The position numbers and the translations under genes are program-made. The notes beneath the pieces were generated by a model that had not been told where the DNA came from, made no database searches, and worked only from the letters and a program-made list of their open reading frames with translations. A stretch of DNA of 64,000 nucleotides from Sphingomonas gei (GTDB lineage Bacteria > Pseudomonadota > Alphaproteobacteria > Sphingomonadales > Sphingomonadaceae): assembly GCF_004792685.1 (NCBI RefSeq), contig NZ_SRXT01000006.1:62001-126000 (forward strand). The letters are read 5' to 3'. This document shows positions 48,000-55,231 of this stretch, in pieces (position 1 is the stretch's first letter; every line of letters begins with the position of its first letter).

Positions 48000-48076
48000 G
48001 CGATCGTAGTTCAATTGGTTAGAGCGTCGGCTTGTGATGCCGGATGTTGCGGGTTCAAGTCCCGTCGGTCGCCCCA
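48000..48076 (+). tRNA. tRNA-His (anticodon GTG)
   Basis: 77 nt with encoded CCA. Acceptor GCGATCG (48000-48006) pairs with CGGTCGC (48066-48072). The extra G-1 is encoded at 47999 and can pair with C73 (48073). Anticodon loop TTGTGAT gives GTG. Reads CAU and CAC. Confidence 0.95.
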
Positions 48077-48091
48077 CCCCCCCGATAGCGG

Positions 48092-49153
48092 ATGTTGCGT
48101 GTGACCACCGACTGGGGCTTCCCCGATTTCGACGAGCATGAGGGTCTCCACCTCTTCACCGACCATGCCTCCGGGTTGAGCGCGATCATCGCGATTCACT
48201 CGACGGCGCTCGGACCGGCAGCGGGCGGCGTCCGCTTCTGGCATTATGCGGACCACCGCTCCGCGATCACCGATGCGCTGCGGCTGTCGCGCGGGATGAG
48301 CTACAAGAACGCGATGGCGAATCTGCCGATGGGCGGAGGCAAGGGAGTGATCCTCGCTGCCGAGCCCGGCGCGACGGTGGCCACGGCGCAGCTCGAGGCA
48401 TTTGGCCGAGCGGTCGAATCGCTCCAGGGCAAATATGTCACGGCTGAAGATGTCGGCATGTCGGAGGCGCGGATGAAGATCGTCGCGACTCAGACCAAGC
48501 ATGTCTCCGGCCTGCCAGTCGCGGCGGGCAGCGCCGGCGGCGATCCGGGCCCGGTGACGGCGCGCGGCGTCTATCTGGGGGTCAAGGCGGCGGCGAAGCG
48601 TGGGCTTGGTGCCGATTCGGTGGCCGGGGTGCGCGTCGCGATCCAGGGTGTCGGCTCGGTCGGTGGCGGGCTCGCCCGCCTGCTGGCAAAGGACGGCGCC
48701 AGGCTGGTGCTCGCCGATGTCGATGCCGAACGCGCCAAGGCGCTCGCGGCGGAGCTCGGCGCCGAGGCAGTCGACGCAGCCGCGATCCTGACGCACGACA
48801 GCGATTTGTTCAGCCCCAATGCGCTCGGCGCGATCCTGACCGAGCAGTCGATCCCGCAGATCAAGGCAAAGGTGATCGCCGGCGGTGCGAACAACCAGCT
48901 CGCCACCCGCGAAGACGGCCACCGGCTGCACGAGCGCGGGATCCTCTATGCGCCCGATTACGTGATCAATGCGGGCGGGATCATCAATGTCGGGCTCGAA
49001 TATCTCGGCCAGGGCAACATGGCCGAGGTCCAGTCGCGCGTCGACAAGATCCCCACGCGGCTGATCGAAGTGTGGGACGAGAGCGACCGCACCGGCGATC
49101 CCGAGAGCGAAGTCGCCGATCGGATTGCGCAGCGATTGATCCGGCGCGGGTGA
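48092..49153 (+). CDS. Glu/Leu/Phe/Val-type amino acid dehydrogenase
   Basis: 353 residues. GGVRFWHYAD and then SRGMSYKNAMANLPMGGGKG contain the two catalytic Lys typical of leucine dehydrogenase-like enzymes. The Rossmann motif is GVGSVGGGLARLLAKDGARL. The C-terminal region ends with APDYVINAGGIINVGLEYLG. It deaminates a branched-chain or aromatic amino acid with NAD+. Leucine dehydrogenase is the closest call by eye. The ATG at 48092 follows tRNA-His after 15 nt. Confidence 0.9.
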   Translation: MLRVTTDWGFPDFDEHEGLHLFTDHASGLSAIIAIHSTALGPAAGGVRFWHYADHRSAITDALRLSRGMSYKNAMANLPMGGGKGVILAAEPGATVATAQLEAFGRAVESLQGKYVTAEDVGMSEARMKIVATQTKHVSGLPVAAGSAGGDPGPVTARGVYLGVKAAAKRGLGADSVAGVRVAIQGVGSVGGGLARLLAKDGARLVLADVDAERAKALAAELGAEAVDAAAILTHDSDLFSPNALGAILTEQSIPQIKAKVIAGGANNQLATREDGHRLHERGILYAPDYVINAGGIINVGLEYLGQGNMAEVQSRVDKIPTRLIEVWDESDRTGDPESEVADRIAQRLIRRG

Positions 49154-49217
49154 TGCGGGTGGCCTCGTAACCCTGGCCGATCTTCCCCTGCTCGGGGAAG
49201 AAAGTTTCGCCAATCCA

Positions 49218-49244
49218 TGTCACATCGGCGCGCGCTGCCTCGTC
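49218..49244 (+). promoter_or_regulatory. ECF41-type promoter upstream of the CMD gene
   Basis: TGTCACA at 49218-49224, a 16-nt spacer, then CGTC at 49241-49244, 28 nt before the ATG at 49273. As I recall, this equals the published ECF41 -35/-10 pair. The sigma gene lies directly downstream of the CMD gene, so the operon probably regulates itself. Confidence 0.8.
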
Positions 49245-49272
49245 ATGTCTCCGTAAACCAAGGAGACTGATC

Positions 49273-49737
49273 ATGACCCAACGCCTCGATCCGTTCGCCG
49301 CCGCGCCTGTCCAGATGCAGGCCTGGCTCGACATGTCGCTCAAGATCGCGCCCGCGATCGAGCCCGACCTGCTCGAACTGGTCAAGATCCGCGCCTCGCA
49401 GATCAACGGCTGCGCCAATTGCCTCAACATGCACACCGCCGACGCGCGCAAGGCCGGCGAGACCGAGCAGCGCATCTATCTGCTGAGCGCTTGGCACGAT
49501 GCGCCGGTCTATTCGGCGCGCGAGCGCGCGGCGCTGGCATGGACGGACGCAATGACTCTGGTGTCCACCATGCGGGCGCCGCAGGATGTATATGCGGCGC
49601 TCGCTGCGGAATTCACCCAGGAGGAGCAGGTGCAGCTGACATTGATGATCAACGTGATCAACGGGTGGAACCGGCTCGCGGTCGGTTGCGGCCTATTCTA
49701 CGACGGCAAGCCGGCAACGGCGCGGCAGACGGCGTGA
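49273..49737 (+). CDS. Carboxymuconolactone decarboxylase (AhpD-like) protein
   Basis: 154 residues. The AhpD-type redox motif is CANC at residues 47-50 with His54 (NGCANCLNMHTADARKAG). It probably acts as a peroxidase or disulphide reductase rather than a true decarboxylase. AAGGAG lies 8 nt before the ATG. Its stop overlaps the start of the sigma gene, and it carries an ECF41-type promoter. Genes of this family are the usual ECF41 targets. Confidence 0.9.
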   Translation: MTQRLDPFAAAPVQMQAWLDMSLKIAPAIEPDLLELVKIRASQINGCANCLNMHTADARKAGETEQRIYLLSAWHDAPVYSARERAALAWTDAMTLVSTMRAPQDVYAALAAEFTQEEQVQLTLMINVINGWNRLAVGCGLFYDGKPATARQTA

Positions 49738-50588
49738 TCGCGGACGCCGCAGCGGCGTTCGATCCGCTGCGTCCGCGGCTGACTCGCATCGCTTATCGCA
49801 TGCTGGGTTCGGTCGCGGATGCGGAGGACGTGGTGCAGGACGCCTTCCTGCGCTGGATGGGCGCGGATCGCGATGCGATCCGCGAGCCAGAAGCGTTCCT
49901 GCGCCGCGTGGTGACACGGCTTTGCCTGGATCAGCTCAAATCGGCGCGGGCGCGGCGCGAGACCTATGTCGGGCCGTGGCTGCCCGAGCCTGTGGTCGAA
50001 GACGAAGAGGCCGACGACGTCACTTTGCCGTTGATGCTGGCGCTCGATCGGCTCAGCCCGCTCGAGCGCGCGGCGTTTCTCCTCCACGACGTGTTCGGAG
50101 TGCCGTTCGACGAGATTGCCGAGACGATCGGCCGCGACACCGCAGCAGCGCGCCAACTCGCCAGCCGCGCCCGGACGCACGTGCGCGCGGCGCGGCCGCG
50201 GTTCGCAATGCCGAAAGAGCGGGGGCTCGAGATCGCCGAGGCATTCTTCCATGCCTCGCGGAGCGGTGACATGGGCGCACTGCGTGGGCTGCTTGCCGAC
50301 GATGTATCGGTCTATTCGGACGGCGGCGGCAAGGTCCATGCCGGGCTGCGGCCGATCCTGGGCGTCGAGGACGTAATGAAGCTGCACGGTTCGCTGGCGC
50401 GCTTCTTCGCCAAGGAGATGTCGCGGGTGGAGCGCTGGGGAACGATCAACGGGCTTCCTGGGTTCGTGACACGCGAATCCGGCGGCGTGCTGCAGACCAC
50501 CGCACTCGCGATCGACGACGGCAAGGTGGTCGCGATCTACATCATGCGCAATCCGGACAAGTTACGGCATCTGGCGGCGCACGGATGA
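49734..50588 (+). CDS. ECF41-type RNA polymerase sigma factor with SnoaL-like extension
   Basis: 284 residues from a GTG that overlaps the previous stop. Sigma region 2 is at about 10-65 (RLTRIAYRMLGSVADAEDVV), region 4 at about 105-155 (LSPLERAAFLLHDVFGVPFD). The WLPEP motif is at 82-86 in the linker; DGGGK (196-200) and NPDKL (273-277) lie in the C-terminal SnoaL_2-like extension. These three motifs define ECF41, whose C-terminal domain replaces a separate anti-sigma factor. No anti-sigma gene is adjacent. Confidence 0.93.
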   Translation: MIADAAAAFDPLRPRLTRIAYRMLGSVADAEDVVQDAFLRWMGADRDAIREPEAFLRRVVTRLCLDQLKSARARRETYVGPWLPEPVVEDEEADDVTLPLMLALDRLSPLERAAFLLHDVFGVPFDEIAETIGRDTAAARQLASRARTHVRAARPRFAMPKERGLEIAEAFFHASRSGDMGALRGLLADDVSVYSDGGGKVHAGLRPILGVEDVMKLHGSLARFFAKEMSRVERWGTINGLPGFVTRESGGVLQTTALAIDDGKVVAIYIMRNPDKLRHLAAHG

Positions 50589-50619
50589 GCGCGCGGCCCG
50601 CCTGATTTTGCCGGCGGCC

Positions 50620-50913
50620 TTATTGCGGCGAGCCAGCCCGTGCGGCCTCCGCGGCGTCGAGTTGCGCGCAGATCAGCTCGGCCTGGACCCGCTGAAGCTG
50701 GGCGCGCACCTGATCGATCGTGGCGAGCAGCTCGGCAAGGTCGAGCGACATCGCCGTGATCGCCGCCGCGGCGCGCGGGTCCTGGCCCTGGATCATGTCG
50801 CGATACTCCTTGCGTGTCGCGGGTACAACGCGCCGGCCGCCACGCTGGATGCATGCAATCGCGCTGTCCAGCCGCGTCTGGCGGTTAACTCTCTTCTCGT
50901 GCGCTTGACTCAC
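50620..50913 (-). CDS. Hypothetical small protein divergent from arsR
   Basis: 97 residues from a GTG at 50913, not recognised. The C-terminal 50 residues are Ala/Leu/Gln-rich and helical (AMSLDLAELLATIDQVRAQL), probably a coiled coil. The start codon lies inside the left arm of the ArsR-gene operator, so the gene is likely controlled with the divergent arsR. Confidence 0.5.
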   Translation of the reverse strand: MSQAHEKRVNRQTRLDSAIACIQRGGRRVVPATRKEYRDMIQGQDPRAAAAITAMSLDLAELLATIDQVRAQLQRVQAELICAQLDAAEAARAGSPQ

Positions 50914-50961
50914 ACATAACTCGCCGGTTATGAGAAAAACATAGCCAGCGAGTTATGTGTG
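50911..50961. promoter_or_regulatory. ArsR-type operator overlapping two divergent starts
   Basis: Perfect 14-nt arms CACACATAACTCGC (50911-50924) and GCGAGTTATGTGTG (50948-50961), 23-nt spacer. Inside lies a second palindrome ATAAC-N6-GTTAT (50916-50931). So the site has three ATAAC/GTTAT half-sites. The right arm includes the arsR ATG (50955) and the left arm the GTG of the divergent gene. Confidence 0.7.
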
Positions 50962-51287
50962 TGACACCACTTGGTCCCGATCTGCTGTTCAAGACGCTTG
51001 CCGATCCGACGCGGCGTGCGCTGTTCGAGCGGCTTTGCCGCGAGGGCGAACAGACCGTGGGCGCGCTCACGGCGCGGGCCGGGGTCTCCCAGCCGGCGGT
51101 ATCCAAGCATCTCGGAGTGCTGCGCGATGCCGGGTTGGTGTCGGACCGGCATGCTGGCCGGCAGACGCATTACCGCGCACTGCCAGGCGCACTGGCGCCG
51201 CTGGTCGACTGGACCAGCCAGATGGCCGGGTTCTGGGAGCGGCGGTTCGACGATCTCGAGGATCTGCTCAAGAGGATGGACCAGTGA
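50955..51287 (+). CDS. ArsR family winged-helix repressor
   Basis: 110 residues. LFKTLADPTRRALFERLCRE and TVGALTARAGVSQPAVSKHL followed by GVLRDAGLVSDRHAGRQTHY are typical ArsR/HTH_20 segments. No metal-binding CxC is present, so the signal is not a soft metal through the ArsR/SmtB alpha3 site. Its stop overlaps the next start (GTGA). These ArsR-AHSA1 pairs are widespread; the effector is unknown. Confidence 0.92.
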   Translation: MCVTPLGPDLLFKTLADPTRRALFERLCREGEQTVGALTARAGVSQPAVSKHLGVLRDAGLVSDRHAGRQTHYRALPGALAPLVDWTSQMAGFWERRFDDLEDLLKRMDQ

Positions 51288-51715
51288 CCGAACCCGATAC
51301 CGAGAAGCGCACCGTCGTCGTCGAGCGCGAGATCGCGCATCCGCCCGAGCGATTGTGGCGCGCGCTCACCCAGCCGCACCTGATCGAAGAATGGCTGATG
51401 AAGAACGACTTCGCGCCGACGGTCGGGCATCGCTTCAAGCTGACCGGCGAATGGGGCGGGGTGCTCGATTGCGAAGTACTCGAAATCGAGCCGCAGCGGA
51501 CGCTGTCCTACACCTGGGACTTCGCGAGCGACGATCCGGCTTTCGCGCTGGAGAGCGTGGTGACCTTCACGCTGACGCCGACCGCTTCGGGCACGCATCT
51601 GCGGATGGAGCAGGCCGGGTTCGGGCCGAGCCAGAAACAGGCTTATGGCGGCGCGCACGCCGGGTGGAAGGCGTTCTTCGACAAGCTGGAGCAAGTGTCG
51701 GCGCGGATCGATTGA
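51284..51715 (+). CDS. AHSA1-type SRPBCC domain protein
   Basis: 143 residues from a GTG. The Aha1-C/SRPBCC pattern is VVVEREIAHPPERLWRALTQ, then LIEEWLMKNDFAPTVGHRFK, and a C-terminal helix AHAGWKAFFDKLEQV. These hydrophobic-cavity proteins bind lipophilic ligands. Translationally coupled to the ArsR regulator. Confidence 0.88.
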   Translation: MTEPDTEKRTVVVEREIAHPPERLWRALTQPHLIEEWLMKNDFAPTVGHRFKLTGEWGGVLDCEVLEIEPQRTLSYTWDFASDDPAFALESVVTFTLTPTASGTHLRMEQAGFGPSQKQAYGGAHAGWKAFFDKLEQVSARID

Positions 51716-51746
51716 GCGGCAATGGCGGCATTTTGAGGGGAATGAG

Positions 51747-51956
51747 ATGAGCGGGAATTCGTGGGTGCGACAAGTGCATCGCTGGCTGTCGATCGCGTTT
51801 ACGCTGGGTGTGGTCACCTACATCGTCGCGATGAGCCGAGGCGGACAGCCGCCGATGTGGCTGGGGCTGCTGGCGCTGGTGCCGCTGATCCTGTTGCTGG
51901 GCACCGGGCTGTATCTGTTCGCGCTGCCCTATTTCTGCAAGCGGGCGCGCGCGTGA
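51747..51956 (+). CDS. Small two-span membrane protein
   Basis: 69 residues. Two helices are visible (IAFTLGVVTYIVAM and LGLLALVPLILLLGTGLYLF). GAGGGG lies upstream of the ATG at 51747. Its stop overlaps the next ATG (TGATG). Looks like part of the arsR-AHSA1 operon. Not recognised. Confidence 0.75.
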   Translation: MSGNSWVRQVHRWLSIAFTLGVVTYIVAMSRGGQPPMWLGLLALVPLILLLGTGLYLFALPYFCKRARA

Positions 51957-52363
51957 TGGCGGGGCCGGTGCTGCTGGCGGGTGGCAACCCGCAGATCCCC
52001 AAGGGCGACGGCGACGCGCCGGTGCAGGCCTATATCGCGGCGATGCCGGGGTGGAAAAGCGCGGTCGGGCGGCAGCTGGACGCGCTGATCGAGCGCTCGC
52101 TTCCAGGGGTGCGCAAGGCAGTGAAGTGGAATTCGCCGCTGTACGGAGTGGACGGCACGAGCTGGTTCCTGAGCCTTCGCTGCTTCGATCGCTATATCAA
52201 GCTGGCCTTCTTCAACGGCCGAGGGCTGGATCCGGTGCCGCCGGTGGAGTCGAAGGTCCCGAATACCCGCTATCTGCACATCCATGAGGACGAGGCGCTG
52301 GACGAGGCGCAGCTTGTCGACTGGGTTCGGCAGGCAGCGGCATTGCCGGGCTGGATACCGTAA
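51956..52363 (+). CDS. DUF1801 domain protein
   Basis: 135 residues. VQAYIAAMPGWKSAVGRQLD, VRKAVKWNSPLYGVDGTSWF and YIKLAFFNG make the DUF1801 (YdhG-like) fold. Function unknown. Coupled to the preceding membrane gene and followed by a second DUF1801 gene, suggesting tandem divergence. Confidence 0.82.
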   Translation: MAGPVLLAGGNPQIPKGDGDAPVQAYIAAMPGWKSAVGRQLDALIERSLPGVRKAVKWNSPLYGVDGTSWFLSLRCFDRYIKLAFFNGRGLDPVPPVESKVPNTRYLHIHEDEALDEAQLVDWVRQAAALPGWIP

Positions 52364-52380
52364 CGAGGGAGGAGAGGCGC

Positions 52381-52752
52381 ATGCGCGAGAAATCGCCGTC
52401 CGAACTGATCGACGCGCGGATCGAGGAATTGGGCGACTGGCGCGGCGAGACGCTCGCCCGCCTCCGCGCGCTGATCAAGGAAGCCGACCCCGAAGTAACC
52501 GAGGAATGGAAGTGGCGCGGGGTGCCGACCTGGTATCATGCCGGCATGTTGTTCACGGGTGAGACCTACAAGAAGTCGGTCAAGATGACCTTCGCCAAGG
52601 GTGCGGCGCTCGACGATCCGAAGGGACTGTTCACGTCGAGCCTCGACGGCAATGTCCGGCGGGCGATCGATTTTCACGAAGGCGGGGCGATCGACGAGGC
52701 GGGGCTGAAGGATTTGATCCGGGCGGCGGTGGCGCTCAATGTGTCGGGTTAG
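52381..52752 (+). CDS. DUF1801 domain protein
   Basis: 123 residues. SELIDARIEELGDWRGETLA and VTEEWKWRGVPTWYHAGMLF then YKKSVKMTFAKGAALDDPKG match DUF1801. A GAGGGAGGAGAGG tract lies before the ATG at 52381. It is a divergent paralogue of the gene just upstream. Confidence 0.82.
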   Translation: MREKSPSELIDARIEELGDWRGETLARLRALIKEADPEVTEEWKWRGVPTWYHAGMLFTGETYKKSVKMTFAKGAALDDPKGLFTSSLDGNVRRAIDFHEGGAIDEAGLKDLIRAAVALNVSG

Positions 52753-52768
52753 GACCCGTACCCTGTTT

Positions 52769-52843
52769 CGTCATCCCGGCGAAAGCCGGGACCAGAGCAC
52801 AATCGACGACCCTGAGTGGGTCCCGGCTTTCGCCGGGATGACG
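52769..52843. repeat. Intergenic inverted repeat, family B
   Basis: Perfect 25-bp arms (52769-52793 and 52819-52843) beginning CGTCATCCCGGCGAAAGCCG. It lies between the convergent DUF1801 gene and the hydrolase gene. Confidence 0.9.
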
Positions 52844-52904
52844 ATAAAGTAGAGTGTATCCTCGATTATCCCCCTCCCGGCGAACCGGGAGGGGAAGCGT
52901 TGGC

Positions 52905-53735
52905 TTAGCTCTTGATGAAGGCGAGCAGGTCGGCGTTGATCACGTCGGCATGGGTGGTCGCCATGCCGTGCGGGAAGCCCGGATAGGTCTTGATCGTGCC
53001 GTGCTTGAGCAGCTTGATCCCGAGCAGCGCCGAATCGGCGATCGGGACGATCTGGTCGTCCTCGCCGTGGAGGAGCAGCACGGGGACGTCGATCTGCTTG
53101 AGATCTTCGGTGAAGTCGGTTTCGGAGAACGCCTTGACGCAATCGTAATGCGCCTTGACGCCGCCGGCCATGCCCTGCCGCCACCAATTGTCGATCACGC
53201 CCTGCTTCACTTCGGCGCCTTCGCGATTGAAGCCGTAGAAGGGGCCGCTCGCGACATCGAGGAAGAATTGCGCGCGGTTGGTCGCGGTCTGCGAACGGAA
53301 GCTGTCGAACACTTCGAGCGGTAGGCCGCCGGGGTTCGCTTCGGACTTGACCATGATCGGCGGGACCGCGCCGATCAGCACTGCCTTGGCGACGCGGCCG
53401 GCTTCGGCGCGCGCGACATAATGCGCGACTTCGCCGCCGCCGGTGGAGTGACCGATATGGACCGCGTCCTTGAGATCGAGCGCCGCGGCGAGTTCGATCA
53501 CATCGGCGGCATAGGTGTCCATCTCGTTGCCGGTGTCGGTCTGAGTCGAGCGGCCGTGCCCGCGGCGGTCATGCGCAATCACGCGATAGCCTTCGCCGAG
53601 GAAGAACATCAGCTGCGCGTCCCAATCGTCCGACGAGAGCGGCCAGCCGTGATGGAAGACGATCGGCTGCGCGGTCTTGGGACCCCAGTCCTTGTAGAAG
53701 ATCTCGGTGCCGTCTGCGGTGGTGATGAAAGGCAT
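52905..53735 (-). CDS. Alpha/beta hydrolase (chloroperoxidase/esterase type)
   Basis: 276 residues. The nucleophile elbow is GHSTGGG, with the oxyanion [13 protein letters not shown] region, the acid in [10 protein letters not shown] and the catalytic His in GFPHGM. This is the pattern of cofactor-free haloperoxidase/arylesterases, which hydrolyse esters or make peracids. Physiological substrate unknown. The gap 53736-53952 upstream contains nothing I recognise. Confidence 0.9.
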   Translation of the reverse strand: MPFITTADGTEIFYKDWGPKTAQPIVFHHGWPLSSDDWDAQLMFFLGEGYRVIAHDRRGHGRSTQTDTGNEMDTYAADVIELAAALDLKDAVHIGHSTGGGEVAHYVARAEAGRVAKAVLIGAVPPIMVKSEANPGGLPLEVFDSFRSQTATNRAQFFLDVASGPFYGFNREGAEVKQGVIDNWWRQGMAGGVKAHYDCVKAFSETDFTEDLKQIDVPVLLLHGEDDQIVPIADSALLGIKLLKHGTIKTYPGFPHGMATTHADVINADLLAFIKS

Positions 53736-53952
53736 GGCTTAGGTCCTTGATTTTGCTTCTCCGGGCGGAAGGCCGGCGGATCCGCGTGCGCGTCTCTCCC
53801 GGATGCGGCCGCGCCATGTCCTTACGATCCCGAGACGAAAGGTTTATGACAGCGGTGACGGGGCGCAAGTGCGAAGATCACAGGCTGGCGCTGCCCGCGA
53901 ACAACCCGGCGTAGATTCCCTCGGCGAAGGCGGCTATTGGCTGGGAGACATC

Positions 53953-54672
53953 GTGATCCATGCACTCGCCAACCCGACCCGCTTTCTAAAGCTCGCGCGC
54001 CCGCTGACTCCGGTCCTGTTCTGGGCGGGCGTCGCGCTGGCGCTGTTCGGCGCGTGGGGCGGGCTCACCCAGACCCCGGGGGATTATCTCCAGAAGGAGA
54101 GCGTGCGGATCCTCTATATCCATGTCCCCGCCGCCTGGCTCGGGATGGGGGGCTGGACCGGCGTTGCGGGGGCAAGCCTCGGCTATCTAATCTGGCGGCA
54201 TCCGCTCGCGCACATCGCCGCGCGGGCGATCGCCCCGGCGGGCGCGGTGTTTGCCGCGCTGTGCCTGATCACCGGTGCGATCTGGGGGCGGCCGACCTGG
54301 GGCACCTGGTGGGAATGGGACGGGCGGCTGACCAGCATGCTGCTGCTGTTCTTCGTCTACATCGCCTATATCGCGCTCGCCCGCGCCGACGCCGATCGCG
54401 GCGGCGACGGGCGCGTGCCGGCCCTGTTCGGGGTCGCGGGATCGGTGCTGCTGCCGATCGTGCGCTATTCGGTGGTGTGGTGGAACACGCTGCACCAGGG
54501 ACAGAGCATCGGGCTGACCAGTTCCTCGATCGATTCCTCGATGCTGTGGCCGTTGTTCTTTACGATCGGCGGCTTCACTTTGCTGTTCGCCGGCGTGGTA
54601 CTGATGCGGATGCGGGCGATGCTTGCCATCCAGAGGGTCGAAGCGCGGATGCGGCGGATGGCGGCACAATGA
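53953..54672 (+). CDS. ccmC: Haem exporter/handling protein CcmC
   Basis: 239 residues from a GTG at 53953 (GGGAG upstream). Six transmembrane helices. The WWD motif is WGTWWEWDGRLTSML. Conserved histidines flank it (YIHVPAAW and the later VVWWNTLHQGQS). CcmC loads haem onto CcmE. It heads the ccmCDEFGHI run in this window; ccmA and ccmB are not adjacent. Confidence 0.93.
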   Translation: MIHALANPTRFLKLARPLTPVLFWAGVALALFGAWGGLTQTPGDYLQKESVRILYIHVPAAWLGMGGWTGVAGASLGYLIWRHPLAHIAARAIAPAGAVFAALCLITGAIWGRPTWGTWWEWDGRLTSMLLLFFVYIAYIALARADADRGGDGRVPALFGVAGSVLLPIVRYSVVWWNTLHQGQSIGLTSSSIDSSMLWPLFFTIGGFTLLFAGVVLMRMRAMLAIQRVEARMRRMAAQ

Positions 54673-54800
54673 ATCATTGGGCGTTCGTGACCGCGGCCTA
54701 TGCCGTGACCTTGCTCGGCACCGGCGGGCTCGCGGCTTGGGCGTGGCTGTCGATGCGGCGTGCCGAGGCAGCGGCGGAATCGCTGAGGCGCGACAAATGA
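54669..54800 (+). CDS. ccmD: Haem exporter subunit CcmD
   Basis: 43 residues with one transmembrane helix (WAFVTAAYAVTLLGTGGLAAW) and a charged tail (SMRRAEAAAESLRRDK). It stabilises the CcmC-CcmE interaction. Overlaps the ccmC stop (ATGA) and the ccmE start. Confidence 0.85.
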   Translation: MNHWAFVTAAYAVTLLGTGGLAAWAWLSMRRAEAAAESLRRDK

Positions 54801-55231
54801 AGCCCAAGCATCAGCGGCTCGTGCTCGGCCTGCTCGCGCTGGGTGCGGTTGCGGGCGCGGCGGGGCTGGCGCTGTCGGCGCTGCAGGACCAGGCGGCATT
54901 CTTCTATGCACCGGGCGACGTGGCGGGCAAGCCGCTGCCGCTGGGCAAGGCAGTGCGGCTCGGCGGGATGGTCGAGGCGGGGTCGCTCGTCCACAAGCCC
55001 GACGGCATCTCGATGGCCTTCGTGGTGACCGACGGCAAGGCCAAGGTGCCGGTGGCGTTCCGCGGCGTCGCGCCCGATCTGTTCAAGGAAGGTTCGGGCG
55101 TGGTCGCCGAAGGCAAGTTCAACCGAGACGGCAGCTTCACCGCGGACAATCTGCTGGCCAAGCACGACGAGCGCTACATGCCGCCGCAAGTCGCCGGCAA
55201 GATGCACAAGACCGAGACGCTCGACAAATGA
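54797..55231 (+). CDS. ccmE: Haem chaperone CcmE
   Basis: 144 residues. One N-terminal anchor (LVLGLLALGAVAGAAGLAL). The periplasmic OB-fold barrel includes VRLGGMVEAGSL, and the haem-attaching His123 with Tyr127 is in LLAKHDERYMPP. Passes haem to CcmF/CcmH. The stop overlaps the ccmF start (ATGA). Confidence 0.95.
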   Translation: MKPKHQRLVLGLLALGAVAGAAGLALSALQDQAAFFYAPGDVAGKPLPLGKAVRLGGMVEAGSLVHKPDGISMAFVVTDGKAKVPVAFRGVAPDLFKEGSGVVAEGKFNRDGSFTADNLLAKHDERYMPPQVAGKMHKTETLDK

